A DNA stretch of 64,000 nucleotides, taken from contig OW285187.1 in NCBI GenBank assembly GCA_935421135.1, positions 27,094,429 through 27,158,428 of the forward strand, written 5' to 3'. The notes under the pieces were generated by a model. The model searched no databases and had not been told where the DNA came from. It saw nothing but the letters and a program-made list of their open reading frames with translations. Numbering within the stretch: position 1 is the stretch's first letter; each line of letters begins with the position of its first letter. The translations under genes were made by a program, and so were the position numbers. Shown piece by piece: positions 21,901-32,000 of the stretch. This DNA is from Bugulina stolonifera. Taxonomy: Eukaryota > Bryozoa > Gymnolaemata > Cheilostomatida > Bugulidae.

Positions 21901-22439
21901 TTGCCAAACAACTAACAGTTATGTCAACTAGTCACCCTGGTCAGGTAAGTTACATGTATATAAATAACTTCACTCTCTTGGATTTGAGAGATTGTCATTA
22001 GTATCTCTTCTGGTTTAGTCTCTACTTGCATCAAATCTTCAACCAAGTTCTTATTTCCTTTACGGTGGGAGTTAGCCATTGGTTTACTACTGTCACTGGT
22101 ATATACATTCTTGGGTGTTGCTGGAATGGAGTCTTGTACAGAAAAATGCATTGAATCTCATAAATATTTATTTTTGAATTGGCAGCTGAAGTAAATTCTT
22201 AATGACTTTAGCTGAGATCATGTAACAGCTACTGACAGAGTAATTCTATTCTATATTTGAATGAACTTTCCATATTCCAGTAGTTTCCTTTCACTAAAGC
22301 ACCTGCCTTGTTGTCAGTTTATTAGTTCCTGTTTGTTATATACTTGTAGCTGACTGCTGCCATTCAATCTGGACTTCAAGCAGATGCTCACAAGTTCCTA
22401 CTAGGATACTTAGCACAGGCCAACTGTCAGCTGTCTTAG
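6992..22439 (+). CDS. Exportin-2 (CSE1L/CAS), importin-alpha re-exporter
   Basis: Recycles importin alpha from nucleus to cytoplasm with RanGTP, as an importin-beta superfamily member. Twenty-two coding exons: 6992-7222, 7895-7996, 8134-8279, 8916-9006, 9204-9311, 9537-9629, 9891-10058, 10279-10408, 13040-13105, 13619-13821, 14037-14183, 14363-14499, 14704-14905, 17612-17762, 18258-18454, 18829-18926, 19137-19222, 19647-19728, 20451-20600, 21148-21242, 21811-21944, 22350-22439. They total 2907 nt, 968 aa, against about 971 in human, with consistent phases and GT-AG introns. Exon 1 starts MELNAENIQALSNYLQQTL and covers the importin-beta N-terminal domain with exon 2. Conserved blocks include LSDAISIIGREDFP, DLPEFFEDNM, SQICDNIALYAQKYDEEF, EEYIRRDIEGSDVDTRRR, ENEYIMKSIMR, EFIPYVFQ and GLFELPEDD. 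Intron 8 holds a DNA transposon, intron 13 a putative antisense gene, and intron 19 a tandem repeat abutting exon 20. Confidence 0.97.
7284..7679. mobile_element. Pogo/Tigger-like MITE in CSE1L intron 1
   Basis: The left end CAGTGGAATTTGCTTAATTC and the right end, inverted, CAGTGGAACTTGCTTATTTC, form good terminal inverted repeats. The interior repeats AATTCAAAC and GTTCAAAC words. CAGTGG termini of this kind are typical of pogo/Tigger elements. A clean TA duplication is not visible on the right side. There is no coding capacity. Confidence 0.65.
10096..10111 (+). repeat. G homopolymer (about 16 G)
   Basis: An uninterrupted G run in CSE1L intron 7, shortly after exon 7. It could form G-rich secondary structure and is a likely site of length polymorphism or sequencing error. 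Confidence 0.9.
10610..10905. mobile_element. MITE-like element built of GCGATTTAT inverted repeats (CSE1L intron 8)
   Basis: Repeated GGCGATTTAT and ATAAATCGCC words in both orientations, a central near-palindrome (AAATCGCCTGAATGGGTC against GATCCATTCAAGCGATTT), and GTGTAAAC words near the ends. This is a typical non-autonomous foldback structure; the superfamily is not recognised. Confidence 0.55.
10936..12925 (-). mobile_element. DNA transposon (about 2 kb) with GGG/CCC termini in CSE1L intron 8
   Basis: It begins GGGTAAGGTCAAGCG and ends with the inverse CGCTTGATCTTACCC (14 of 15 positions pair). ATTT flanks both ends and looks like a 4-bp target duplication. Inside are five copies of a 14-bp motif, GGTAACGGAGTAAC or one mismatch from it, at 10950, 11118, 11316, 11331 and 12427. 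A broken ORF runs on the minus strand. GGG termini with a 4-bp ATTT duplication do not fit piggyBac (TTAA) or hAT (8 bp). I cannot name the superfamily. Confidence 0.6.
11670..12300 (-). pseudogene. Broken transposon ORF with SDGAAARHFKQRY ... ATSHGKGAVDGIGG motif
   Basis: Read on the minus strand, one frame gives SDGAAARHFKQRYKF, then SWEFFATSHGKGAVDGIGG, then TIKRKATMAVKSRVC. A frameshift near 12050 then leads into VRTPEDCYQVAKKKLPAITM, which continues to a stop at 11670. The SDG, FK.RY and HGKG.VDG.GG signature is one I associate with uncharacterised, transposon-linked proteins common in invertebrate and fish genomes. It has no assigned function that I can state. An in-frame stop also lies just upstream of SDG. 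The remnant cannot make an intact protein. Confidence 0.55.
13105..13228. repeat. Tandem repeat at the start of CSE1L intron 9
   Basis: Three to four units of GCTATCCTATAGTATACACA followed by TGTGCTATCCTACATT (about 36 bp) start immediately after the exon 9 donor. Non-coding. Confidence 0.85.
15665..15818. mobile_element. MITE family 1 (copy in CSE1L intron 13)
   Basis: Same ends as 411-554, but it keeps the AATCCATGAAGATGCC segment shortened in copy A. It lies just 3' of the exon 2 donor of the antisense putative gene. Confidence 0.65.
15811..16570 (-). CDS. Putative nested antisense gene in CSE1L intron 13 (copy B): signal sequence, 7-residue stalk, HYR-like half
   Basis: Same design as 546-1347. 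Exon 1 (16570-16494) encodes MDVHN plus a hydrophobic core (VLAMLTFITFCVLIFLNLL) and ends at a GTAAGT donor. Exon 2 starts at 16309 after TTTTACAG and runs in frame through NMMARQL, a sequon (NNT), about eleven 7-residue units, then PVARSISDVMIYVRLD, GDVPITWRSPSIVNNEGH and ICTGS. It is either spliced at 15846 (GTAAGTAT) or stops at 15811-15813, giving 191 aa. Exon 1 is the same length in the two copies, exon 2 differs by exactly 42 bp (two repeat units), and no frameshift or stop has been acquired. The HYR assignment is weak; a mucin-like stalked secreted protein is the safer description. It may be a truncated gene, since no 3' exon was found. Confidence 0.45.
16016..16256. repeat. 21-bp minisatellite, copy B (about 11 units)
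   Basis: Units of the type GCTGGCGCAGGGGCACTTCTC, read antisense as SAPAPAR-like heptads. Two units shorter than copy A (751-1033). Confidence 0.9.
17100..17361. mobile_element. MITE family 2 (copy B, CSE1L intron 13)
   Basis: GTGTCTTCGCGACC to GGTCGAGAAGACAC with TA on both sides, as at 1861-2126. An 82-codon open frame across it on the minus strand is probably incidental. Confidence 0.7.
18950..19045 (+). repeat. 21-bp tandem repeat after CSE1L exon 16
   Basis: Four to five units of ACTGACAGTTACTCAAGGTG plus one base, starting about 25 bp after the exon 16 donor. Open in several frames because the unit is a multiple of three; not coding in the CSE1L model. Confidence 0.85.
20951..21147 (+). 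repeat. 36-bp tandem repeat carrying copies of the CSE1L exon 20 splice acceptor
   Basis: Units of TGTGTTTGTTACTAGGGTAC plus CACTAGTGTCACCCTC. The TTACTAG|GGTAC junction recurs at 20967, 21003, 21039, 21075, 21111 and 21147, exactly 36 bp apart. The last is the acceptor used in my exon 20 model, chosen because it gives the family length. Acceptors at 21039, 21075 and 21111 would keep the frame and add 36, 24 or 12 residues. Those further left run into a TGA near 21014. Confidence 0.85.
21400..21530 (-). mobile_element. Possible tRNA-derived SINE fragment (CSE1L intron 20)
   Basis: On the minus strand GGTTCAAGTCTCGG fits a pol III B box, preceded by a short direct repeat of CGTGCTGATAT. No convincing A box or tail was found, so this is a weak call. 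Confidence 0.25.
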
Positions 22440-22888
22440 ACTAACCACCCTCCAGTCTCTCTCTCTCTATATTTGCCTAAAGATGTGTCATTTCTAAAAT
22501 TTTGCTGAGGCTACAGGTTTATAAGCAATATTTTGTAAATACTCTATAGCTATCTGCTCTGTGGTTGCATCGGGTAGGAAACATTTTACTGGTCACTGAG
22601 AAGGTTGAAGAAGCTGTGTTGTTAGCTACGCTGTTGCTATTGTTTTGCCTGCCTACCTTATCATTTTAGGCCTATACTGTTGCTATGAACATAATATAAG
22701 CTATCTTTTGCTATTTACCTACTTCCATTTTGGTACTCCAAACTGTACATTTAAAATGTCAAAATTAAGACATATAATATTATAAAGGTACTTTATAGGT
22801 GCCTCTTTGAGCTAGTTACTGTGTTACTGTGTATGTATTTGTGGACTACATTGGTTAGAGTTTATGGGAAGGGTGTTACATATCATCT

Positions 22889-22894
22889 AATAAA
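22889..22894 (+). terminator. Polyadenylation signal AATAAA, CSE1L 3' end
   Basis: An AATAAA about 450 bp after the CSE1L stop and the first good hexamer in the 3' flank. Cleavage is expected 10-30 bp downstream. Confidence 0.5.
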
Positions 22895-23264
22895 TCACAC
22901 TTGTCCCAACACATAAAATGACACACAATCAATAACTAATTTTGGAATTTTATGCAAATGGCTGTACAATTTGCATGGGAGTTAGAGATGATGCAGAAAA
23001 CTGCTAGTTACTAGGTACATTGTAAATAATTGGGAGGTATAACATACTGTGCCGTTCATGGCATGCTGAGCACTAACTTGGTTTACATACTATACAATAC
23101 TCACAATACCTCAGTAAACAATCTACTTGTATAAATAATCACTTTTACCTGTCTGTCTCTTATAATGAGGTTATAACTCATCTACATGTACATGTACCAG
23201 TTTGTGGCAATGTGGCAGGGTTAGCACTACCTGTATAATAATTATATATGTATATTGCACTCGA

Positions 23265-23425
23265 GGTGCCCAGTTGGTTGCAGATGAGGAGAAACTTGAG
23301 ATAGCCTTGTTTGGCACCCAGACTGAAGCAGGAGAAGTTGTCTTCTCTATGTTTTGTTGGTTGACCACCCTAACCATAAACTAGGACTTAAGTCCATCCA
23401 AATTCTTTGCTACTGCACCTAACAG
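23265..23425. mobile_element. MITE family 3, copy 1
   Basis: Shares GAGATAGCCTTGTTTGGCAC, ACTGAAGCAGGAGAAGTTGT and the terminal CACCTAACAG with the copy at 26752-26919. The two halves are partly inverted repeats of one another. Confidence 0.55.
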
Positions 23426-25748
23426 CCAGTTTATAGTCCAACTGCTCTCCCTCTTTGTGGCCTGTGTATAAAAGTGCTGCACTCTTGGCTGCCAAGAGGA
23501 TATTGTATTGCCTGGCACCCATGTTTGTGTAGTGAATGGTGTGTCTTCATTCTCGTGAATATCAGCATAATATTAGATCTAAGGACAACATTATACTGAG
23601 ATTCTCGAAAGCTCAACACTAGATGGTTCAGAAGGTTGAACTGGCAGTCCGTTGCTTCAGTGGAGCTTCCACTACTGTAGACACAGGTAGACACAGTTCT
23701 ACGAAATATGGCTATTTGTCATCATACTATATTATACTAGACATAAGATTTCCTCCATATTATAATATTTGCAATGTCAATCAGCAGACACACAATTTGT
23801 GATGTTATTAACAGTTTTACAACAGTGACACAAATATGCTGTATCATCTAATGACACTTAATCAAATGATGAAGCTATTGGAACATCATTTCAAAATACA
23901 TCCTTCATAAGGATTACTGAGTAATTGATAAATGATAAAATAACATAATAATTAGGCTAAAACACTAGTGAGTAAAAGCTAAAAGTTTTTACAACATTCC
24001 ATTTATCAGACAAACTCACTGCATGAGTAACATGACTTTAAACTCCTTACCAATTCAACACACGTTTTCCCCACAAGAGCTGGCACACGGCTAGTGTTGA
24101 CTAGACAAAGAGCAACTGCACACTGTGTCAGTGTGTCAATGTGAGATATAGCAGGTGTTTGACTGACTGCTAACACAACTTGGTGATAGTGAAGTACCTT
24201 CACCACAACTATATCTCATTGGTAACCACTACTCTAACCAAAGCACCAAACTCCTTTTATATCTTAACACTGTTTTAATAAAGTTAATCACATATCTCAA
24301 TGTAAATATATATTCAACGAGTGCATGAGATGTGAGACAGGCTGGCTGCAGGTATGAAGCTTGGCCCAATGATAACGGAATCATAATGGGTTTGGCCCAC
24401 AAGTCACCTTAGTCATAATTTGTTGTAATACAGTTAATAAATTCGATAGCGAATGTTCAGCAGTAAGATCTTACTGATGGTTGGGATATAAAACATCACA
24501 TGCACTGATGTACCTGCAACAAAACTCCCACTAGACTACATGTCATACTCATAAAGCCATTGCAATATTTTTCTGTAAAACATGCTAATTTTGAGTCTTT
24601 GACAGAGAATCCACATGACAGATAAACAGCAGACAGACAGTAATGTACATGAATATTTGTACAACATGGAAAAATGCACAATTATATAAACATGCTGTGT
24701 GTACATGTATAATATAAATAGAGATAATGTAACTCACTGCTTATGCAGACACCCTGATGTGGTGCTAGAGAAGCACTAATGAATGAATGAAATGCATGAA
24801 TGAAGGACCAACCCTGATCCACAGCCAGCCCACTGGATCATTAAGCTACTGACAATGAGATGGCAACCAGCCTACTATACCAGCAATATTAATGATCACC
24901 AAAACACAACTAAGCACACGTACAAATACAAAAGATAGCCATTTACAGCTGAGTGGGTGAGAGCAGACTACAGACTGCATTGTAAATCTGTACTTCCAGT
25001 TTCTATGTCCTCTCAGCAAATACAAATGTCTTTCTAACTGCCGGTATCTTCCCATATTTCCAAGTATGAACACATATAAAGTATAATAATGAGGAAACAT
25101 AGTACACAGCTACATTAAGCTATGTGACTTACTATGAACACTGGCTATGATCTTCTAGACTTGTATTACTAATGTATATAGTTTATCTGATACAATTTCC
25201 TGTGTTATATTAGAAAGGGTGAACTTGATACAGGTAATATAAACAGTTGTGGTTCAGTATGTAATTTACATGTTATTACTGCAAGGATGCAGCAATCATC
25301 AGATATGCTGCTATATGGCACAATCTACAACATGTAGCATGCAAGCCTCAACTGTAGCATAGTATAGCTTACCTGCTATTCCTGCTTAATTTAGCTTTCG
25401 TTTCATTTAGATGATGCCAAATTGGATGATGCCCTACAGGATAGACAGCACTTTAACTTAATGAGGGTGTGAGAAACTGTAACCCTCAGTCTAGCTCTGA
25501 GCCTTTGTTCAAAAATAGGTCCACGCATCTTTACATGTATGTTAAGCAAAATTTCAAAAATGTCGCCGCTGCATTTTGCTTCTTTTCACTGCGCTGTGCC
25601 TGGGATACAGAATCCTTACACCTATGGCATACTTTCAAGTCAAAGGGGTATATAATTATTATAATACTCCCCTTTGTTTCAAGTAGACCTGTGTGGTTAC
25701 AAGGGTAGATAATTCAAGATATTAGATTATTTACTTTTGCACCAAAAT

Positions 25749-25759
25749 TTTATTTTATT
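25749..25759 (-). terminator. Possible UBR5 polyadenylation signals (two overlapping AATAAA)
   Basis: TTTATT occurs twice on the plus strand (25749 and 25754), giving AATAAA on the minus strand about 270 bp after the UBR5 stop. Confidence 0.4.
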
Positions 25760-26029
25760 AGAAGAGTAATGTAGTATTAACAAGATAGTTAATAAAATAT
25801 TATTTCTAACTTACATGGGAATAGAATAGGAAAATTGGCTATAGACAAAAATGGAAACAAAACATTCATTGAAATTAGACTATTTAACAATGTATTACTG
25901 AGAGACTGTAATTAGACTATTTAACAAGGTATTACTGAGAGTCTGTAGTTAATGCCAGCATACAAAAACTTGTCACTAAAGATAGGTATGGATTGAAACA
26001 AGTAAATAACACTAAGGAGACAGATGTGC

Positions 26030-29000
26030 TTAAACAAATCCAAATGCTTTGGTTTTGATGGCCAGTACTAGTTTAGTCTTGAGGATTTGTTTGCTAGAGT
26101 AGAGGGGTATATAGAGCCGGGAGATGCATGTGTTAGCAGTAGGTAGGTGTGTGTCGTCTGCAGGTCTGATGGTTATGGTAGGCATTGGCTGGAAACCTTC
26201 CTCACTGGCTGGAAGGGCTGGGCTAGATGTCCAGAAATACACCTACAACAACAAAGATGAGTTTATAGTAGCTGCCACACACACTCCCAGATATACATTC
26301 ACAAACAATAACATTAAAAAGTTCCTCATAAGACTACTAGCATATCTAGTTCACAGAGAACAAGCATCTAGCAGGATTGTTTAGCATGATGAGCATATTG
26401 ACAGATGCTTGCATTTGATACATACACTGCCTACTGCTACAGTAGGTATATCATGTACACACTACACACTTACTCATAGTGTAAATATGTGACATGATTG
26501 ACTAACTACTTCCAGTATACTCCTGTACACACCTACAGTGTATTATATTATCCAGTCTACTTCAGTCAACTACTGCTGTACTAATTGTACGTGATTTATG
26601 ACTTGAAATAATATAATGGAACAGACTAGCTAGCAGACAAGGCAATCTTTCATATACTCCACATATTTACATGTTTGAAGAATGGATTGGTTTTTGATGT
26701 CCCCTTGACATGCATGACCCAGAGTGTCACACGGAAGGGGCTATTCATGGAGTTAGGTACAAAGGTGGAGAGATTTGAGATAGCCTTAGTTCTCAGCAAA
26801 AACTGAAGCAGGAGAAGTTGTCTTCTCAATATTTTGTAGGTCGATAGCTCTTACCCCAAACCTCAACTATAAACAAAGAGCTAAGGCTATCCAAATTTCC
26901 CCCCACTATTCCACCTAACAGGTGTAGCAGTAGCGGATAAGTGTGGCCTGCTAGTACTTCATGTTGATCATTTCATGATTATAGGATATTTATAGTAACA
27001 ACCTACCAAATCCTGCCTTTCTTGACTGTTCATTTTCTCAGCTATAGCCCAAAACCATCTCTTAAACTTCTGCACTTTGTCATTATTGCTCTCACCTACA
27101 GTTAGAACAGAAAGTTACTTAGGCTATACACCCTACGCTAAACTATCGGCAAATCCACATGTAGATTGTTATCCGGGCCGGCAACACTTAGAATATTCAA
27201 TGGATTTTGTACACCATAATTCCTTACAACTGCCGATCTGTAGTTTGGTAAGTAGAATTGTAACCTACTAATACCCTCACAAGCCAAAGCAGAGTTAATC
27301 AACAACCACATAATCGGAATTGACAGTTGGGCAACACAAAATCCCCTCATCCAAATCCTACTACTAAATTAAGAGCAAAATACCGTAAATAAATAACCTT
27401 GACATTGCTGATAAACCTACAAGGGATACTACATGTATATATAATGATGAACCTACAAGGGACACTACATGTATATAATGATGAACCTACAAGGGATACT
27501 ACATGTATATAATGGGTTGGCCTGTTGAAGCAGTCATCTGTCATGGGACTGGAATGAAATGGGTTGCTGGAGAATACAGAGTAAAGCATATATCTTACAA
27601 AGTCAGTGGAAGATTACCATATAGATACAAACATATGCTGTAGGAGAGGAAGTGGATATACACGTACCACTCTCATCATTAAAGGAAGTATAGCTAATGA
27701 GTGTCTGAATGTCTATCTCATTCTGTCCGTTGAGTAAAAGCCTCAGATCCTCAGCAAACAGACCGTCCAGTGAGTTCCTGGGTATGACATCATGTATACC
27801 TGACCTTAATTGCTGCAATACAAACATACTAGTGTGTCACCATGTAAACATACACCTAGTGCATTCACTCCTCGATATGCCAGTTTGCTCATCTCATAAT
27901 TACTATTAGCTATCATGGAGATTGGATTTAGCTGACTAACAAACCAACAGTTAATATGTACATGTATATATACAATAACATACACAGAGATGTACATGTA
28001 TATACACAATAACATACACAGAGATGTACATGTATATACACAATAACATATATAGATATGCACAATGTATATATACAATAACATACACAGAGATGTACAT
28101 GTATATACACAATAACATACACAGAGATGTACATGTATATACACAATAACATATATAGATATGCACAATGTATATATACAATAACATACACAGAGATGTA
28201 CATGTATATACACAATAACATACACAGAGATGTACATGTATATATACAATAACATACACAGAGATGTACAATGTATATATACAATAACATACACAGAGAT
28301 GTACAATGTATATATACAATAACATATACAGAGATGTACATGTATATACACAATAACAAACGCAGAGATGTACATGTATATACACAATAGCATACAATCC
28401 CACATGTACAGGTCGACTTATATACATGTACATGTAAATATATACCATAGTGACAGGTGACATGCATAGATATTTACACGATCAAGTCACATAATTTCGC
28501 GACATCTGCGCTAGAAGAAGGTAGGAAATTTATGGGCAAAACTCTCACTGTAACTTATATTTGGAAGGCATCTGTATGCATATTACATGCAGGCTATATG
28601 TATAAATGTGTAATATATACAATGCATGGATATTATTCTGCATCTCCACATTATGAGGAGGGTAAAACCATGACTATTATATGGTGGCGGGATGCTCAGG
28701 CCAAACGCTTACTGTGGGGGCCGGATGCCGCCACTTGCTATTGGAGTATTACAATGTGATAACACATTTTAAATATCAACCACTAACTAGGTACTATGTA
28801 GGTAGGTGGCCCCCTCCAAGCACACTATTGTATTAGATTGCAAAGTGTGCTTCAGCCCATGTGTACACTCATTTGATCTAACCCTACCCACTTATATTTC
28901 ATACTCTGTGATATTATACATTTGCCCCACCTTTGCATGCTGCACTTAATACAATATTATATTTGCTGTAGACGTGATAAGACGGTGATATTTTACTAGA

Positions 29001-32000
29001 CTTGCAGTGTTTGTGTACTGTGTTAACATTAGACTGATAGGTGAATTATTAAGAATGTACTATCTATACATCTTTCTAAAAGGTCAATAAAACATTCAAC
29101 AAGAAACACTTGAGTTTGTTTTACCAGAAATATTAGTTTGGCTGACAAATTGCTTTATAGCTGTATAGGATGTATACACAGGTCTTCTATTAGCTGATAA
29201 GGCCTTAGTTTTCACAACCAATACAACACAACCTTAATCAGATAACACGAGGCACAAAGACTGTAAAACAAAGCATTAATTCCTTAATTTGAATCTAGAC
29301 ACTTCTCTTAGTGGAGCTGGTATACAAAACACAGATTTTAAATTAAAATGATATCAAATGTTATAAGACTGCTAAGGTAATTAAAGTGTAGAGTTGGATA
29401 TATTCACCTACTGTGCTATCTAATCTATATACACCATTGGTAACATAAGACACTCTAGTTTATTTGAATAACAAATTTAAATATAAAGCTGCCGAGAGGA
29501 ACCCAATGTACAATATGTATTGATATCAACCAACAATGGGCAGGCTGTTGGTAACATTGCTTGCTGTTTAGGTATTTGGTGGTGTATAATATGGTATTGC
29601 ACAGTGTCATGCAGGCATGCGTCACTAATACCATTACCATTGATTATTGTAAGTATTCTGAATAATTTGCGCTCTGAATAACTCAGGTATTCCAGCAAGG
29701 TCAAGGTAATGGTGCCTCGGTAGTTAGACCTGTACCCGGGTAACATGTTATTATTATGCTAATATTACCACATGCTACATACTAAGTGTATGACTACATA
29801 GCTCAATACAGCATCACATAATGTAGTTATTGTATATAGGGACATGAAGGCAGGTAGGTGGAGAGAGGATAACTCCACCAGTTACTACAAAACTATTTAC
29901 ATGCATGTGGTATATATAAGTTGTGTAGTAATACAATATGTATTATAGTATTACATATTACAGTATGGCGTATTATAGTATTACATATTATAGTATGGCG
30001 TATTATAGTATTACATATTATAGTATGGCGTATTATAGTATTACATATTATAGTATTACATATAATAGTATGGCGTATTATTATGTATTACATATTATAG
30101 TATGGCGTACTATAATAGTATTACATATTATAACATTATAACAATATTATAGTCCTAGGTAATAATATAGTACAACGATGTGTATAGATATAATAAAGAT
30201 ACCTCCAGAGCCTTCTCACAGCACTTGACCATCTTATAGTGAGCATACTTCCTAATGTAGCAGTAGATATTCTGGGGAGTTATAGAGATGTCAGAGCCTC
30301 CCGGTATAAGCTCATGGGTCATACCATTAGACTGTAATATATACAGTTACAGTTATGTACATACACAGTACAAAATATACACGGTACATGTACATACATA
30401 GACAGTACGAACATCTACTATATCTACTATCTACTATATAGTATTTATAGATACAAGTTGACATGTTACAACTAGCACTGTGAATACACACCATACCATA
30501 CGTATGCGCATAAATGATATTACATTGTATTTAATACTACATTCGTATATTGTACAGAAACGTGTCTACATGACCAAGTCATGTGATCTCGAGTTATCCC
30601 ATGAACTCAGAGTAGTGTTTAAACATGGAATAGTTTGAGTCGGTGATTGAATGAAACTAGTAAATAATACTAATAACTACAACTACTGCCCATTTATAAT
30701 GTATAATATATAACCAACCTCATCGTCAATGGTGAACGAGAGGTCAAGGGCAGAGAGTATCTGAGCTGCATCCTTCAGCTCCGTGTCGGCAAGTAAACCA
30801 CGTAGACTCTCGTACAACGTTGGGTCCTGGAAGGCAAGGTCGTGCCATCTGATTGTTCGACCGAGGATGTATTTGAGTACAGGACGGCAGAGGTAAAGTG
30901 GGCAAGTCTCATTTTGTAACAAACATAACCCAATAACCCTAAAAGTAGACATGCAGCTTGATATAAGCATCAGACTAATATTTCAAATATAAAACACATC
31001 ATACAGACAGCAGAGACTAGTGTAGATATAGAAAAGCCAACAGATTAGGTAAGACAACTCCACATTATCAATACATAGATGGTTGTGAGATAAGATAACT
31101 CCCAACACCCACCTTCCTACGTTTCTGAAGGCATTGAGCCGAGTGACAGACCCACTGCCTAGTAATGGAGTATAGTAGCCTTGTTTCCCTGGCTGAGAGA
31201 ATAGAGGGAGGGTCTCTAGGTCTACCTCCGTACCAGTCTCCATCTTCTGACTAGACGAATCATCTTTTGATCTGAGAAATATATATTATGGATAACATAA
31301 TAGAAACTAAGATGCTACAAAAGAAATCTAACTGAATATATAATAGTATTATTTCTTCGTCAGCACGGCTAACTCATTGGATGACAGATTCTACATATAT
31401 ACCTGGTTACAGTGGTGAATGCGCTGCCAGATGTTCCACCCACAGAAGGTTGGTCACCACTGGCATTGGATTCATCAGCTTGACTAGAAGCAGTGATTGG
31501 TGCAGCCGGCTGACTGCCTGGTACATTCTGACCAGCAGCTGTAAGTATAGCCAGGGCTTCATCTACCTTCTCTTTCAACGCGTCATCAGACGCACAGATC
31601 AACAGTAGCTGGCCCGGTGCCAATTCCAACAGCATGCCAGTAATCTTGGATGCCAGGGCCTAGTAGAATAGTTGACAGTTACAGTGATAGTGATACCACA
31701 GCATGGTGATACTACAGTATGAGCGAATACAATGATAGAAATACTACTACCAGGTGACACTGTTACAGTTCAAATACATACAGGCTGCAGAGTCTGTACT
31801 CTAGGTAGTATCCTCTCTCCAAGATGGCGTCTGGGAGCTGGCAACGAGCTGTTGAGTTCGTGTCTTTCACTGTCTGTTAATGGGAGGTAGTAGGGGGTGG
31901 CGGTAGCAGACATTTGTCTCCTCTCACTGGAACTCAGTCTACTGATTGTGGATGTGGGTCTAGCGGCGCCCTCTGCTAGTGAAGATCTGGTACGAGCAGA

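Larger units (their letters stand above)
22440..26029. other. Intergenic region between convergent CSE1L and UBR5
   Basis: Holds the 3' UTRs of two tail-to-tail genes and the family 3 MITE at 23265-23425. Open frames are short and unrecognised. No RNA gene is visible. Confidence 0.6.
26030..31271 (-). other. UBR5 HECT catalytic domain, exons 45-50
   Basis: Runs from [15 protein letters not shown] through [63 protein letters not shown] and [19 protein letters not shown] to the terminal KTKAFGFV. The catalytic Cys is the one in TANTC, about residue 2834, in the last exon, 31 residues before the C terminus as in other UBR5 proteins. Confidence 0.96.

Noticed and set aside
27806..28467. Three overlapping minus-strand open frames of 170-199 codons
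   Set aside because: They translate a 32-34 bp minisatellite in all three frames ([18 protein letters not shown]) within a UBR5 intron; openness comes from the repeat.
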